From the NCBI GenBank assembly GCA_041612035.1, contig JBFILX010000159.1:1-5517 (forward strand): 5,517 nt of DNA. Reading direction: 5' to 3'. The notes under the pieces were generated by a model, which did not search any database, had not been told where the DNA came from, and saw only the letters and a list, made by a program, of their open reading frames with translations. This DNA comes from SZUA-320 sp041612035. GTDB taxonomy: Bacteria > Gemmatimonadota > Gemmatimonadetes > Gemmatimonadales > GWC2-71-9. A program made the position numbers and the translations under genes. Positions within the stretch are counted from its first letter, which is position 1. Each line of letters starts with the position of its first letter. Below, piece by piece: positions 5,296-5,517 of the stretch.

Positions 5296-5517
5296 ATGCC
5301 CGACCAATCCATTCCCCTTCCGGCGCCCGGCGCCACCGCCCGGGTCTTCGCTCCCGGGTCGATCGGCAACGTGGGCCCGGGGCTCGATGTGCTGGGACTC
5401 GCGGTGGCCGGCGCCGGCGACACCGTGACGGTCGAATGCGTGCCCGGCGGCGCCATCGAGGTCGCCGACCCCGGGCACCCCGACCTCCCGGCCGACCCCG
5501 CGCGTCACGCCGCCGCC
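5296..5517 (+). CDS. thrB: Homoserine kinase, N-terminal part; 3' end outside the window
   Basis: This GHMP-family kinase phosphorylates homoserine with ATP, the penultimate step of threonine synthesis, in the cytoplasm. Only 74 codons are present, with no stop before the window edge; the family is about 300 residues. After 13 leading residues comes ATARVFAPGSIGNVGPGLD (13-31), then VLGLAVAGAGDTVTVE. This matches the family start, usually written as A.VRVPAS.ANLGPGFD.LGLAL, including the conserved Asn25, Gly27, Gly29 and Asp31. The ATP-binding P-x3-G-L-x-S-S-A loop would lie beyond the edge, so it cannot be checked. ATG at 5296 is the best start by alignment, although no Shine-Dalgarno sequence precedes it. 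The frame is open upstream to a GTG at 5191, but that extension is Gly/Arg-rich and unlike the family. Another GHMP kinase is possible but less likely. Confidence 0.85.
   Translation, partial: MPDQSIPLPAPGATARVFAPGSIGNVGPGLDVLGLAVAGAGDTVTVECVPGGAIEVADPGHPDLPADPARHAAA

Noticed and set aside
5175..5456. Upstream extension of pntAA by 94 codons
   Set aside because: The extension is low-complexity, runs through the divergent promoter region and antisense to thrB, and the ATG at 5174 has AAAGGAG and the family N-terminus.

Overview
This is a high-GC bacterial chromosome segment (about 70% G+C by eye) holding six housekeeping genes: a partial aconitase, an RpoD/SigA-type sigma factor, a three-gene proton-translocating transhydrogenase operon, and the start of homoserine kinase. 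No mobile element, CRISPR array, tRNA or rRNA is visible. The sigma factor lacks region 1.1 and carries KFISYAVWWIRQ in region 2.3/2.4, a form I associate with primary sigma factors of the Bacteroidota/FCB group. With the high G+C this points tentatively to Gemmatimonadota or a relative. That placement is inference.

Layout. The 3' part of acnA (+) enters from the left and ends at 1137. It converges on the sigma factor gene (-, 1217-2110). A long near-perfect hairpin (1155-1206) lies between the two stop codons and probably serves both. The gene-free stretch 2111-2384 is the only AT-rich part of the window. It holds a good minus-strand promoter for the sigma gene (TTGATT, 17 bp, TATATT), a leader of about 78 nt with a possible hairpin, and two tandem terminator-like hairpins that close the pnt operon. 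The pnt operon (-, 5174 to 2385) is packed tightly in the order pntAA, pntAB, pntB, with a 1-nt gap and a 1-nt overlap. A 121-bp divergent intergenic region (5175-5295) separates it from thrB (+), which runs off the right edge.

How the genes work together. PntAA, PntAB and PntB would form one membrane transhydrogenase that uses the proton gradient to drive hydride transfer from NADH to NADP+, supplying NADPH. Aconitase feeds the TCA cycle, and homoserine kinase commits aspartate-derived homoserine to threonine, a pathway that uses NADPH. The adjacency fits general central metabolism, and nothing shows a shared regulon.

I found no new biological system. The points most worth a second look are the control region and leader of the sigma gene, including an 8-codon mini-ORF overlapping its start, and the strong hairpin between the convergent genes.
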